A stretch of 64,000 nt of DNA from Magnetospirillum sp. UT-4 (GTDB lineage: Bacteria; Pseudomonadota; Alphaproteobacteria; Rhodospirillales; Magnetospirillaceae), in contig NZ_CACVCG010000039.1 of NCBI RefSeq assembly GCF_902729435.1, positions 1-64,000 on the forward strand, written 5' to 3'. Positions 37,201-49,240 of the stretch are shown one piece after another. A program made the position numbers and the translations under genes. Position 1 is the stretch's first letter. The number at the start of each line of letters is the position of its first letter. The notes beneath the pieces are model-generated. The model did no database searches, was not told where the DNA came from, and saw nothing but the letters and a program-made list of their open reading frames with translations.

Positions 37201-37836
37201 ATGTGCATCTACGGCATGGAGGGGCCGGGCGGCTACCAGTTCGTCGGCCGCACCGTGCAGGTGTGGAACACCCATCGCCAGACCGCCAGTTTCACCGGCG
37301 GCAAACCGTGGCTGTTGCGGTTCTTCGACCAGATCCGCTTCTTCCCGGTGAGCGCGCGCGAACTGGCCGAGGCGCGCGACGCCTTCCCCCACGGCAAATA
37401 CGAGCTGGCCGTCGAGGAGGGCACCTTCCGCCTCGCCGACTACCGCAGGTTCCTGGCCGACAACGCCGCCTCCATCGCCGCCTTCAAGGCGCGCCAGCAG
37501 GCCGCCTTCGAGGCCGAGCGCCAGCGCTGGCGCGATCTCGGCCTGGCCACCTATGTGGCCGAGGTCGACGGGGCCGGAGCCGCCCCCGATGCCGAGCCGG
37601 CGCTGCCGCACGGCCAGGCGGCGGTGGAAAGTCCCATCCCCGGCAATGTCTGGAAGGTGCTGGCCGAACCCGGCCACAAGGTCGAGCCCGGCCAGGTGGT
37701 GGCGGTGCTGGAAAGCATGAAGATGGAGATGGAGGTGCGCAGCCCGGTGGGCGGCGTGGTGCGCGAGGTGCTGTGCCGCACCGGCAGGACGGTGCAGGCC
37801 GGCCAGCGCCTGCTGGTGATCGAGGAGGAGGGGTGA
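34243..37836 (+). CDS. Urea/guanidine carboxylase (biotin-dependent)
   Basis: A 1197-aa biotin carboxylase fusion of normal length. The biotin carboxylase domain covers about residues 1-440 ([45 protein letters not shown]). A KipA/AHS2 carboxyltransferase half follows at about 442-760 ([16 protein letters not shown]), then a KipI/AHS1 half (about 780-1010). The biotinyl domain has Lys1160 in [11 protein letters not shown]. The enzyme adds CO2 to urea or guanidine using ATP. Riboswitch and DUF1989 neighbours favour guanidine as the physiological substrate. I start at the ATG at 34243, seven bases after GGGGGG. The ATG at 34237 overlaps the previous stop. Confidence 0.92.
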   Translation: MFAKVLVANRGAIAVRVFRTLKRMGIATVAVYSEADRHAAHALTADQAVCVGPAPVAQSYLDIDAIVKACKDTGAEAVHPGYGFLSENAGFAERLAAEGIRFIGPSPDHMRRFGLKHTAREAALACGVPLLPGTGLLAGLDQARAEAGRIGYPVMIKSTAGGGGIGLQLCNTPEELAPLFDTVRRLSEANFKDGGIYLEKYVARARHIEVQIFGDGKGNVVALGERDCSLQRRNQKVVEETPAPNLPAATRAAMLDAAVRLGRHVAYESAGTVEFIYDDSEDRFYFLEVNTRLQVEHGVTEQVTGIDLVEWMVRQAAGEPADMTVPEPKGASIQVRLYAEDPGKGFLPCSGRLTHVDFPAGPRVDTWIDSGTEVTPFYDPMLAKIIVTGADRADALDRLRRALADTHVYGIETNLDYLSAIAASDMLAAGRVSTRALADFAYQPATIDVLSPGAQSSLQDWPGRLGHWDVGVPPSGPMDPLSHRLANRLLGNPEDAAALEITLSGPTLRFNAPTVVALAGADMGATLDGVPVPPCRAVAVAAGQVLAMGAARGAGNRATLAVRHGFDAPLYLGSRSTFALGRFGGHATGTLRTGDVLRLNRDGAGSLAADAVPEEIRPALTHDWRIGVLIGPHGAPDFFTEADIATLFEAEYQVHFNSARTGVRLIGPKPEWARADGGEAGLHPSNIHDNAYAVGALDFTGDMPIILGPDGPSLGGFVCPVTVAMAELWKVGQLKPGDRVRFVRLDQDQAAALREAQDRAIRTLAPVAAPHLAPGRAESPVLGRMREGNEAVVLRQSGDDNLLVEFGPLELDLTLRFQAHALMQRLQAEKPDGLVDLTPGIRSLQVHVDPARLSLARTRSLLEAAIAELPPVDEIAVPTRTVRMPLSWDDESTRLAIRKYQELVRPDAPWCPSNIEFIRRINGLADEQAVKDVVFGASYLVLGLGDVYLGAPVATPVDPRHRLVTTKYNPARTWTPENAVGIGGAYMCIYGMEGPGGYQFVGRTVQVWNTHRQTASFTGGKPWLLRFFDQIRFFPVSARELAEARDAFPHGKYELAVEEGTFRLADYRRFLADNAASIAAFKARQQAAFEAERQRWRDLGLATYVAEVDGAGAAPDAEPALPHGQAAVESPIPGNVWKVLAEPGHKVEPGQVVAVLESMKMEMEVRSPVGGVVREVLCRTGRTVQAGQRLLVIEEEG

Positions 37837-37838
37837 GC

Positions 37839-39575
37839 ATGGACATGACCCTGGAGGCCATCCGGGCGGCCGGCGATGCCGCCGCGGTGATCGAACTGGC
37901 CTATGCCCGCATCGAATCCTGCCCCGATCCGGCGGTGTGGATCAGCTTGCGGCCCAAGGCCGAGGTGCTGGCCGAGCTGGCCGGGCTGGACCCGGCGCTG
38001 CCGCTCTACGGCGTGCCCTTCGCGGTGAAGGACAACATCGACGTCGCCGGCCTGCCCACCACCGCGGCCTGCCCGGCCTTCGCCTACACCCCCGCCGCCG
38101 ATGCCCCCGCCGTGGCGCGGCTGCGCGCCGCCGGGGCGGTGGTGCTGGGCAAGACCAATCTGGACCAGTTCGCCACCGGGCTGGTCGGCGTGCGCTCGCC
38201 CCATGGCGCGCCGCGCTGCGTCTTCGACGACCGTTACGTCTCGGGCGGCTCCAGCTCCGGTTCGGCGGTGGCGGTGGCGCGCGGCCAGGTGGCCTTCGCG
38301 CTGGGCACCGACACCGCCGGCTCGGGCCGGGTGCCGGCCGCCTTCAACAACATCGTCGGCATCAAGCCGACCAAGGGGCTGCTGTCCACCTCCGGGGTGG
38401 TGCCGGCCTGCCGCTCGCTGGACTGCGTCACCGTGTTCGCCGCCAGCGCCGGCGAGGGCGCGGCCGTCCGCCGCATCGCCCAGGGCTTCGACGCCACCGA
38501 TCCCTTCAGCCGCGCCGAGCCACCCCGGCCGCTGCCCCTGGCCGGGCTGCGCGTCGGCGTGCCGCAAGCGGCGGAGCGCGCGTTCTACGGCGATGCCGAG
38601 GCCGCCGCCCTGTATGCCCGCGCCGTGGAAAGCCTGGGCGCCGCACTGGTCGAGATCGACTTCGCCCCCTTCCGCGAGGCCGCCATCCTGCTTTACGGCG
38701 GCCCCTGGGTGGCCGAACGGCTGGCGGCGCTGGAGGACTTCCTCGCCAGCAACGCCGACGACTTCGACCCCACCGTGCGCAAGATCGTCGAGGGCGCCGG
38801 CGGCCATTCCGCGGTGGACGCCTTCCGCGGCCGGTACGCCCTGGCGGCGCTGAAGCAGCGGACCGATGCGCAGTGGCGCAAGATGGATGTGCTGCTGCTG
38901 CCCACCGCGCCCACCATCCACAAAGTCGCCGACGTCCAGGCCGATCCCATCCGCCTCAATTCGCAGCTGGGCCACTACACCAATTTCGTCAACCTGCTGG
39001 ATTGCTGCGCCGTGGCGGTTCCGGCCGGCTTCCGCGCCGACGGCCTGCCCTTCGGCGTCACCCTGGTGGCCCCGGCCTTCGCCGACGACGACCTGGCGCG
39101 CGTCGCCGATAATCTGCACCGCCGCCTGGAACCCAGCTTCGGCGCCGCCCGCGCGGCCCTGCCCGAGGCCGCCGAGGCGGCGGGCGACGGCCTGATCCGC
39201 CTGGCGGTGGTCGGCGCCCACCTGGAAGGCCAGCCGCTGCACGGCCAGCTGACCGAGCGCGGCGCGCAGCTGGTGGCCCGCACCCGCACCACCCCCGACT
39301 ACCGCCTCTACGCGCTGGCCGGCACCACCCCGCCCAAGCCCGGCCTGGTGCACACCCCCGGCTTCGCCGGACCGGGAATCGAGGTCGAGGTCTACGCCAT
39401 GGAGGCCGCCGCCTTTGGCACCTTCACCGCGGCGGTGCCGCCCCCCCTGGCCATCGGCAGCGTCCGCCTCGCCGAGGGCACCCTGGTCAAGGGATTCGTC
39501 TGCGAGCCGGCCGGCCTGGACGGCGCGACCGACATTACCGCCTACGGAGGATGGAGGGCCTTTCTCTCCCGTTAA
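37839..39575 (+). CDS. atzF: Allophanate hydrolase
   Basis: A 578-aa allophanate hydrolase that splits allophanate into ammonia and CO2, the last step of the pathway. The amidase-signature domain (about 1-440) shows the catalytic Lys in [11 protein letters not shown], the cis-Ser region in [10 protein letters not shown] and the nucleophile region in [15 protein letters not shown]. The C-terminal domain (about 455-578; [20 protein letters not shown]) is the small AtzF-type domain. GGAGGAGG precedes the ATG, which lies two bases after the carboxylase stop. It closes the operon. The substrate would come from the carboxyguanidine deiminase reaction. Confidence 0.93.
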   Translation: MDMTLEAIRAAGDAAAVIELAYARIESCPDPAVWISLRPKAEVLAELAGLDPALPLYGVPFAVKDNIDVAGLPTTAACPAFAYTPAADAPAVARLRAAGAVVLGKTNLDQFATGLVGVRSPHGAPRCVFDDRYVSGGSSSGSAVAVARGQVAFALGTDTAGSGRVPAAFNNIVGIKPTKGLLSTSGVVPACRSLDCVTVFAASAGEGAAVRRIAQGFDATDPFSRAEPPRPLPLAGLRVGVPQAAERAFYGDAEAAALYARAVESLGAALVEIDFAPFREAAILLYGGPWVAERLAALEDFLASNADDFDPTVRKIVEGAGGHSAVDAFRGRYALAALKQRTDAQWRKMDVLLLPTAPTIHKVADVQADPIRLNSQLGHYTNFVNLLDCCAVAVPAGFRADGLPFGVTLVAPAFADDDLARVADNLHRRLEPSFGAARAALPEAAEAAGDGLIRLAVVGAHLEGQPLHGQLTERGAQLVARTRTTPDYRLYALAGTTPPKPGLVHTPGFAGPGIEVEVYAMEAAAFGTFTAAVPPPLAIGSVRLAEGTLVKGFVCEPAGLDGATDITAYGGWRAFLSR

Positions 39576-39676
39576 TTGGGTCGGCGTGGCGCGACGTTGC
39601 ACCTGAAGTCAAAGCCGTATTTGGGCGCGGTCTCGCGGACACGGCGGCTGACGTAGCTATGACCGTATAACCGCAT
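39572..39676 (-). CDS. Possible 34-aa small protein
   Basis: A short frame starting [18 protein letters not shown] with an unusually good ribosome site (GGGAGG seven bases before the ATG). It overlaps the atzF stop by four bases on the other strand and lies between the guanidine operon and an IS5 remnant. The protein is basic with one Cys. It could be a real small protein or the end of a decayed transposon gene. I have no family for it. Confidence 0.25.
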   Translation of the reverse strand: MRLYGHSYVSRRVRETAPKYGFDFRCNVAPRRPN

Positions 39677-39739
39677 TAACAGGCCTCCCTCTCGTGCCGT
39701 GTCGTGATTCAACGATTCCCTCAGGCAGGACGGGGATCG

Positions 39740-40085
39740 ATGGCGCGGCGGCGGTACGAGTTGACGGAACACGAATGGTCGATCGTTGAACCCTTGCTCC
39801 CGAACAAGCCCCGTGGCGTTCCCCGCGTCGACGACCGCCGGGTCCTGTACGGCATCCTTTGGCGCTTCCGCACGGGCTCGCCCTGGGCGGAAGTGCCCGA
39901 ACGCTACGGCCCGCCGACCACCTGCCACAACCGGTTCGTCCGTTGGCGTAAGGCGGGCGTCTGGTATCGGCTCCTGGAGGAAACCTCCAAGGCATACGAT
40001 GGCGATATCATCATGATCGACTTGACCTGTGTCCGTGTTCAGCAGCACGGGACCACGGGAAAAAAGGGGGCGAAAGGACCCCGCT

Positions 40086-40102
<17 letters not shown>
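39740..40102 (+). pseudogene. Truncated IS5-family transposase
   Basis: The N-terminal part of an IS5-family (IS427/IS1031-like) transposase: RYELTEHEWSIVEPLLPNKP, YGILWRFRTGSPWAEVP and RVQQHGTTGKKG. The family protein is about 250-270 aa, but here the similarity stops near 40060, directly at the 3' end of pccA on the opposite strand. The second half with the DDE catalytic core is missing. I could not place terminal inverted repeats. The remaining 120-codon frame probably has no function. Confidence 0.8.
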
Positions 40103-42074
<1,972 letters not shown>

Positions 42075-42119
42075 CTTCTCTTCCCCCTTCCCGCTCAGTA
42101 CGCGGGAGAAAAAAATTTC

Positions 42120-42218
42120 ACCACAAAGACACAAAGGCACAAAGAGGAGGGAAGAAGAAGGAGTTCCGCGCGCTGCGCGCGCCTTCCTTTCCCTTCGTGT
42201 TCTTTGTGCCTTTGTGGT
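42120..42218. repeat. ACAAAG-type palindromic dispersed repeat
   Basis: The left arm holds ACCACAAAG, ACACAAAGG and CACAAAG units. The right arm is CTTTGTGCCTTTGTGGT. The arms are complementary around a GCGCGC-rich centre. It fills most of the gap between pccB and pccA. Similar CCACAAAGACACAAAG palindromes are scattered in many unrelated bacteria, so this is probably a mobile repeat. Confidence 0.65.
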
Positions 42219-42230
42219 CCATTTTTTAAC

Positions 42231-43778
<1,548 letters not shown>

Positions 43779-43960
43779 CCGTGTTCCCCGTATGCCAAGG
43801 TCCCGCGTGGGAAAGTGCGGTGGGTGCGGGCACCTTCGGGCGGCGGTCCCACCCTTATGGTCAGGCCGGTTGGAATATCATTAGCCGGGCGCCGGTGCCA
43901 CCGAAAAACGGGGCCGCCCCGCTCACGGATTGTTGCAGAATATGACGGCGGGGTGACGGA

Positions 43961-44671
43961 TCAGCCCGCGGCCAGCGTCAGCAGCCGGCCGGCGGCGGCG
44001 ATGTCGCGGGCCAGGGTGGCGCGCCGGTCGGCGGCCTCGTGGTCCTCGCCCCACTGCTCGATCTGGTAGGTCTCGTCCAGCTGCGACAGGGCGAAGGCCT
44101 GGTCCGCGCCCAGCCGTCCCTCGACCAGGGCCAGCGCCAGCACCAGCGAGCCGGCGGCGGCGGCGGTCATCTGCAGCGCGGTCAGCCGCCAGGTGTCGTA
44201 GCCCCGCAGCCGGGCGGCCAGGGCGGCCAGGGCCGGCTCGGGCTGGGCGACGGCGATCACGCCCTCGGTGGCCACCAGATCGGCGCCCAGGGCGTCGCGC
44301 GCCCAGTCCAGCAGCGGCTGCCACTGGCGGGCCTGGCGTTCCACCAGATCGGGCGGGAAGCCGGCGCGGTAGCACAGCAGGTCGGTGGCGGCGTAGTTCA
44401 TCAGCTGCGCCAGGATCGCCTCGCGCTCGGGGCCGATGCGGTCCAGCGCGGTGCTGGCCAGCTGGGTCAGCGGCATGTGGTGCGGCTTGACCTCGGTGCC
44501 CTGCGCCTCCCATTCGGCGGCGATCGCCTCGGCCAGGGCCTGGGTCGGCACTTCCAGCGGCCTGCCGGCGGGGGTCCGGACGGGACGCCCGTCCAGGCGC
44601 ACGGAGAAGGCCGGACCGGCCGGCGCCGCCTCGGCGCGCTTGTAGAAGCGCTTGATGGGTCTGCTTGTCAT
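43961..44671 (-). CDS. ATP12-family F1-ATPase assembly chaperone
   Basis: A 236-aa protein of the ATP12 family, a chaperone that binds the F1-ATPase alpha subunit during assembly and is conserved from alphaproteobacteria to mitochondria. Family blocks are KRFYKRAEAA near the N-terminus, FSVRLDGRPVRTPAGRPLEVP, EWEAQGTEVKPHHMPLTQLA, DLLCYRAGFPPDLVERQ, WQPLLDWA and LDETYQIEQWGEDHEA. Length is normal. It is followed at 23 bases upstream on the same strand by the AsmA gene. Confidence in the family is high, although its role in this organism is inferred from orthology. Confidence 0.93.
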   Translation of the reverse strand: MTSRPIKRFYKRAEAAPAGPAFSVRLDGRPVRTPAGRPLEVPTQALAEAIAAEWEAQGTEVKPHHMPLTQLASTALDRIGPEREAILAQLMNYAATDLLCYRAGFPPDLVERQARQWQPLLDWARDALGADLVATEGVIAVAQPEPALAALAARLRGYDTWRLTALQMTAAAAGSLVLALALVEGRLGADQAFALSQLDETYQIEQWGEDHEAADRRATLARDIAAAGRLLTLAAG

Positions 44672-44694
44672 GGTTCAGGGGACATAGGCGAAAA

Positions 44695-46641
44695 TCAGCG
44701 CCCCGGCAAGTCCCGGGACAGGGCGCGGCAGCCCGAGGCGGCGCCGGGACGCCGGGGGGCGGCGGCGAGATCGAGCGCGAGGGTGCCGGCGCGCAGGTCG
44801 AAGCGCGCGCCGCCGCTCAGGGCCCCCATGGGGCCTTCGGCGGCGATTCCGGACCCGGCGTCGGCGATCCCCTCCTTCAGCGCGAAGCGCAGCCCGGCGC
44901 AATCGAGGACGGCGATGCCGTCCTCCCCGGCCAGCGGCGCCAGGGCCGCCAGAACGGTGCGACCCGGTTCGGTTCCGCCGTCGCCGGCGGCGACCTTGGC
45001 CTCGGTCACGCCGAGCCATCCCTGGCCGCTGGCCGCGGCCAGCGCCGAGGCCAGATCGGCGCCACTGCCGCCGGCCTGCAGCCGGAACTCGAACGCGCCG
45101 CCCTCGACCGCCTCGCTGCCGGCCTCGCGCAGCAGGCGGCCGAAATCGATGCCGCCGCCGGTCACGGCAAGGCGGGCCGACACCCCCGACGCCGCGGTCT
45201 CCATGGTCGCTCCGCCCCGTATCGTGCCGCCCGCCAGCACGGCGCGGACGGGGCTCAGCGCGATCCGGCCGGGACCGACCCGGATGTCGGCGGCCAGATC
45301 GGACAGGGTGGCGGCGCCCAGCGGCAGGCGACCGACCTGCAGCGACAGGGTGGCCTCGGGCAGGACCGCGCCGGACGGCAACGGGCGGCGCTCGGGTCGG
45401 TCGCCGGGACGGGGCGCGAGGATGTCGGCCGGAACCAGCACCGCCGAAGTGAGCTGCCCGCGCAGGCGCGGCTTCGCCCCGTTCAGGTCGATGTCGAGGG
45501 TGCCGGCAAGGTCGCTGCCGCCCAGGCCGGCCTTGAGGTCGGCCAGGGTCCAGGCGCCGCCGCCGCCGCGCAGGGTGGCCGCGGCCTTCAGCGGCGCCGT
45601 CGCCGGCAGCGCCAGCCCGGCCAGCGGCGACAGCGCGGCCAGGCCGTCGCTCTCATAGGTCAGCGCCAGCTCGATGCCGGCGCCGGCCGGCAGGTCGCGC
45701 ACCACCCCCTTGGCCGAGACCAGCCCCTGGTCGCGCCGGCCGAAGGCGGCATCGATCTCGGACAGGCCGGGGCGGCCGTCGCCGTCGCCCAGCCGGGCGG
45801 CGAAGCGGAAGGGACCGCCGGCGCCGCGCCGGATCGCCTCGTCGAAGCCCAGCTGCCGCAGCACCTCGGCGAAGTCGTCGCCCTGGGCGGACAGCTTGAG
45901 GTCGAAGCCGCTGCCGGCCAGCGGCGCCAGGACGGTGCCCTGGGCGGATGCCTTCATGCCGGCCATGGCGGCGTTGAGCTGCAGCGGCCAGGGCTTGCCG
46001 CCCTCGGCCTGCTCCACGGTTCCCAGCCGCCCGGTGATCTCGAAATCGCGCGACAGGTGGTCGCCGACCACCCGCAGATTCAGGCCGGCGGCACCGGTCT
46101 GCTGCGGCTGCACCGACACCTTGTGCAGGTTGACGGAATCGCCGGCGCCGGTGGCGGCATCGCGCCAGGCCAGCCGGCCGTTCTTGATGCGCACCTCGGA
46201 CAGGTCGAAGCGGGTGGTCGCGATCCGCCCCTGCGGCGCATCCGGTGCGCTGGTGAAATGCCAGTTGCCGCCGCCCCGGCCGCTCCCTTCCAGCAGGATG
46301 TCGGGGGCAACGAAGGTCAGGCGGCGGACCCGGATCTCGCGCTTCAGCAGCGGCAGCAGCGCGACCTCGGCCTCGACCCGGGCGACCTTGATCATGTCGG
46401 CGCGCGAGGCGCCGGGCGGGTTGGACAGGGTCACCCCCCTGGCCACCAGCATGGGCGGCAGGCCGGGGCGCAGCTCCAGCGGTCCGGCGATGGCGAGATC
46501 GCGCCCGGTCAGCGCCTCGACCCGCTGGGCGATCTGGAGCTTGTAGGCCTTGAGGTCGATGGCCTTGACCGCCGCCACCAGGCCGATGGCGAAGGCGGCA
46601 CCCAGGGCGACGGTCAGCTTGAGGGCACGGCCCGGCTTCAT
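44695..46641 (-). CDS. AsmA-family envelope protein
   Basis: A 648-aa AsmA-type protein, anchored by one N-terminal TM (about residues 5-26, ALKLTVALGAAFAIGLVAAV) with a long periplasmic beta-rich body. Typical segments are AQRVEALTGRDLAIAGPLEL near the start, LRRLTF-like beta repeats and a C-terminal region with GGARFDLRAGTLALDL. AsmA-like proteins are thought to shuttle phospholipids between membranes. The start overlaps the stop of the HAD gene (ATGA). The ATP12 gene follows closely, so the three may be one transcript, although their functions are not obviously related. Confidence 0.85.
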   Translation of the reverse strand: MKPGRALKLTVALGAAFAIGLVAAVKAIDLKAYKLQIAQRVEALTGRDLAIAGPLELRPGLPPMLVARGVTLSNPPGASRADMIKVARVEAEVALLPLLKREIRVRRLTFVAPDILLEGSGRGGGNWHFTSAPDAPQGRIATTRFDLSEVRIKNGRLAWRDAATGAGDSVNLHKVSVQPQQTGAAGLNLRVVGDHLSRDFEITGRLGTVEQAEGGKPWPLQLNAAMAGMKASAQGTVLAPLAGSGFDLKLSAQGDDFAEVLRQLGFDEAIRRGAGGPFRFAARLGDGDGRPGLSEIDAAFGRRDQGLVSAKGVVRDLPAGAGIELALTYESDGLAALSPLAGLALPATAPLKAAATLRGGGGAWTLADLKAGLGGSDLAGTLDIDLNGAKPRLRGQLTSAVLVPADILAPRPGDRPERRPLPSGAVLPEATLSLQVGRLPLGAATLSDLAADIRVGPGRIALSPVRAVLAGGTIRGGATMETAASGVSARLAVTGGGIDFGRLLREAGSEAVEGGAFEFRLQAGGSGADLASALAAASGQGWLGVTEAKVAAGDGGTEPGRTVLAALAPLAGEDGIAVLDCAGLRFALKEGIADAGSGIAAEGPMGALSGGARFDLRAGTLALDLAAAPRRPGAASGCRALSRDLPGR

Positions 46642-47315
46642 CGGCGGGTCCCGGTCAGCGTCGCCGCGATGTCGCAGAGGTTGTCGAAGCTGTCGATCAC
46701 CATCTCGGCCCCGGCCGCCCGCAGCTCTTCCATGGTGTGGTAGCCCCACGACACCCCCAGCGCCACCGATTCGGCGGCACCGGCCATCAGCATGTCATAG
46801 GCGGTGTCGCCCACCATCACCAAATTGGGCGGCTCGACCCCGCAATCCGAGGCGGCGCGGTAGAGCATGGACGGATGGGGCTTGCTGGGATTGTCGTCGG
46901 CGGTCTGGATGGTGACGAAGCGGCCCTCCAGCCCGTGGGCGTCCAGCATGGCCTGCACGCCGCGGCGCGACTTGCCGGTGGCCAGGCCGAGCAGCCAGCC
47001 GGCGGAATCCAGCTCGTCCAGGGCCTCGCGCACGCCGGGGAACAGCGGCTCGACGGTGTCGGGCAGCAGCCGCAGCGCGCGGAAGGCGTCCTTGTAGGCC
47101 TCGGCGACGGCGCGGTGGAGGTTGTGCGGCGCCCACGGCAGCAGCACCGAGCAGGCCTCGACCAGCGACAGCCCGATGATGCGGCGCACGTCGGACGGGT
47201 CGGGCACGCCGAGTTCCATCCGTGACCAGGCTTCGGTCATGGCGGTGACGATGTTGTGCTCGGAATCGATCAGGGTGCCGTCGACGTCGAACACGACCAG
47301 GCGCAGGTCGCTCAT
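46638..47315 (-). CDS. HAD-family phosphatase (phosphoglycolate phosphatase-like)
   Basis: A 225-aa HAD subfamily IA hydrolase. The motifs are VVFDVDGTLIDSE (nucleophile Asp, motif I), LGLATGKSRRGV (motif II), KPHPSMLYRA (Lys, motif III) and VMVGDTAYDMLMAG (motif IV). The cap is helical. This pattern fits Gph-like phosphoglycolate or related sugar-phosphate phosphatases, and the exact substrate cannot be read from sequence. I start at MSDLRLVVFDVDG and reject an upstream extension of 15 codons. It is the first gene of the HAD / AsmA / ATP12 run. Confidence 0.9.
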   Translation of the reverse strand: MSDLRLVVFDVDGTLIDSEHNIVTAMTEAWSRMELGVPDPSDVRRIIGLSLVEACSVLLPWAPHNLHRAVAEAYKDAFRALRLLPDTVEPLFPGVREALDELDSAGWLLGLATGKSRRGVQAMLDAHGLEGRFVTIQTADDNPSKPHPSMLYRAASDCGVEPPNLVMVGDTAYDMLMAGAAESVALGVSWGYHTMEELRAAGAEMVIDSFDNLCDIAATLTGTRR

Positions 47316-47441
47316 GGCATCCGCGGGTTGTCGGGTCGCAATGGAAAGACCATACCGCAACCCAGGCCTCCGGAACAGTGGCGGCGGCTAGCCGGGTCGG
47401 CTATGGTTCGCACCGCCATTTTTCACGGAGTTCCCGTACAC

Positions 47442-48104
47442 ATGCGTGTCCGTCTTCTCGCCCTCGGCCTGATCCTCGCCGCCACCCCCGCCTTCGCCCA
47501 GCAGCAGGAGGCGCAGCCCGCTGCTCCGACCAGCCAGCAGGCCCGGTTCCAGGATTACCTGCAGCAGGCGGGCTACAAGAACATGTTGGGCCAGTTCGCC
47601 ATGATGGGCGACGCCATCTCCTATCCCGAATGCAAGCAGCGCGAGCCCGCCGCCCACACCATCGTCGCGATCTTCGTTCCGCCCAACTTCACCGAGGCGC
47701 TTCATCCCAATGCCGGCCGCTGGGTGGACCGCGTCATGGTGAAGAGCTGCGGCGCCGAACACGTCCATAACGTCCTTCTTCAGGCGCAGCCCGACAACAA
47801 GCCGCCGGCGGCCCAGTTGCGATTGCCGGGCGTCACCGCCACGGTGCCGAGCATGCAGGACAAGATCGTGGCCGAGATCATCGCCCTCCTGGCCAAGCAG
47901 AAGTGCACCGATCAGGCCAAGATCATCCCCGTTGATACAAAGAAGGACAAGGAACTCAAGGCGCTGAAGATGGACCAGGGGAAGGTCGTGGATGGGGCGT
48001 GGCGCGAGACCTGGCTGTTCCGGGCCTGCGGCAAGAAGGTCAGCGCCAGTGTCGAGCTGACCGCCGACGGCAAGGGCGGCTTCGCCCACAAGGTCAAGAT
48101 GTAG
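47442..48104 (+). CDS. Secreted protein of unknown function (220 aa)
   Basis: An exported protein I do not recognise. The signal peptide is MRVRLLALGLILAATPAFAQ with cleavage after Ala19. The mature part has a Gln/Pro-rich start, then a region with four Cys residues (YPECKQREP, VKSCGAEHVHN, QKCTDQAK, LFRACGKKV) that could form disulfides. GGAG lies 11 bases before the ATG. It diverges from the HAD gene and is followed by IS4 debris. No motif indicates an enzyme. Confidence 0.8.
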   Translation: MRVRLLALGLILAATPAFAQQQEAQPAAPTSQQARFQDYLQQAGYKNMLGQFAMMGDAISYPECKQREPAAHTIVAIFVPPNFTEALHPNAGRWVDRVMVKSCGAEHVHNVLLQAQPDNKPPAAQLRLPGVTATVPSMQDKIVAEIIALLAKQKCTDQAKIIPVDTKKDKELKALKMDQGKVVDGAWRETWLFRACGKKVSASVELTADGKGGFAHKVKM

Positions 48105-48756
48105 GAGGGGTCCCCTTCCCCTGGTCGGGCTATCGGATTCATCGGTTTGGCGATGGGGGTGATGCCGCGTTTGGCGGTCCGGAAACCAAGCCAGCCTTGG
48201 AGTATGGCGACCGGCCTTGGTTTTCCGTAATAGCCGGTCCACCCTCCAAGGCGGGCGCAGACCCAGGATGGGTTGGCGAGAGAGGCTCGGGGATGGGAAT
48301 TTTCTGACGCTCGGCCTTGCCTTCGAGCTGTGTGCAAAAGGCTTCGAGCAGAGGAGCATCCTCAGGAGCGAAGCCGTCGATCATCGGCCGTAACGGCGCT
48401 GGCCCTTGGGGGGGGCGCGAGCGTGCACGAGTTGGTGAATGCGACGGCGGTGACAAGGACGGCCAGCGCCAGACGGCGCAGGGGCATGGCGCCATCGATA
48501 AGAATTCCCTCGATATCAAAGCGTTGGCTCTTGATCGGGCGGAATAGCTGCTCGATGGCCCAACGGCGGCGATAAGGCCCGACGATGGCAAAAGCCTGGG
48601 TGAAATCATCGGCGGGATGGGGGGGCAGCAAGCGCCAGTGAATGTTCTCGGCCGATCTCGCGTACATCGACCATGGTTAAGCTCACACTCTCGGGCAGCT
48701 CCGCCGCGACGCCGTTTCGGGGACGGGCCAGGGCAACCGTCGCATAGAGCGCGATG

Positions 48757-48793
48757 ACATTAGGTCGGCGCACGGGGTGCGCCGACCTAATGT
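48757..48793. repeat. Perfect 17-bp hairpin inside IS4 debris
   Basis: The arms ACATTAGGTCGGCGCAC (48757-48773) and their complement (48777-48793) close on the loop GGG. It is followed 40 bases later by a second long hairpin. It may be the end of a small palindromic element inserted in the IS4 remnant. Confidence 0.7.
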
Positions 48794-48833
48794 CTGAATC
48801 GCACTCTAATTTATTGATTTAGAGGCGGATTCA

Positions 48834-48872
48834 GCTATCAGGTTGGATCGCCTCGCGATTCAACCTGATAGC
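48834..48872. repeat. 18-bp hairpin with CTC loop
   Basis: The arms GCTATCAGGTTGGATCGC (48834-48851) and GCGATTCAACCTGATAGC (48855-48872) pair with a single G-T position. It is independent in sequence from the hairpin at 48757 but adjacent to it. Confidence 0.7.
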
Positions 48873-49106
48873 ATCCGGCTACTCTAGCGGATAGCCCCCC
48901 GCGCGTGACGGGCCATGCGCCCGGGTTTGGTCGGCAGGTCGAGCCCGGCCTGTCCCGCCACCGGACCGAACAACCGCGGTATTCTGGATTGCCAGAATAC
49001 GACGCCCTTCGCACCGAGCCGCCGTCCGCCTCCACGAGGCGAGCCACCAAAAAGGCCCCCTTTTTCCAGGCGGCGGTCGCCAAACCGCCCCAGCGTCAGC
49101 ATGTTC

Positions 49107-49141
49107 CCCTGTGATCCCTTCAACAAAAAGGAATCACAGGG
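49107..49141. repeat. 14-bp hairpin at the start of the IS4 remnant
   Basis: The arms CCCTGTGATCCCTT and AAGGAATCACAGGG (one mismatch) enclose CAACAAA just outside the transposase start. It may be part of the terminal region of the old insertion sequence. The 100 bases from here to the MCP stop hold nothing else I identify. Confidence 0.55.
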
Positions 49142-49240
49142 ACTGCGTCAGCGCGTGGGGAAATGTGTGAATACGATAGCCTTGCTGGGGGAGGGCCGGC
49201 CAGCCACAGCGCCCCCGTCACCCTACACCCCCCCTTCGCC

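Larger units (their letters stand above)
48118..49102 (-). pseudogene. Decayed IS4-family transposase
   Basis: Pieces of one IS4-family transposase lie in different frames. The N-terminal MLTLGRFGDRRLEKGG with FLVARLVEADGGSVRR is at about 48950-49102. A middle part is VDVREIG then NIHWRLLPPHPADDFTQAF and YRRRWAIEQLFRPIKSQRFDIE at about 48450-48690. The C-terminal FAPEDAPLLEAF and NPHPRASLANPSWVCARLGGWTGYYGKP are at about 48200-48390. At least three frameshifts are needed, and the section between 48700 and 48900 is replaced by hairpins. The gene cannot make a working transposase. I list its extent approximately. Confidence 0.7.
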
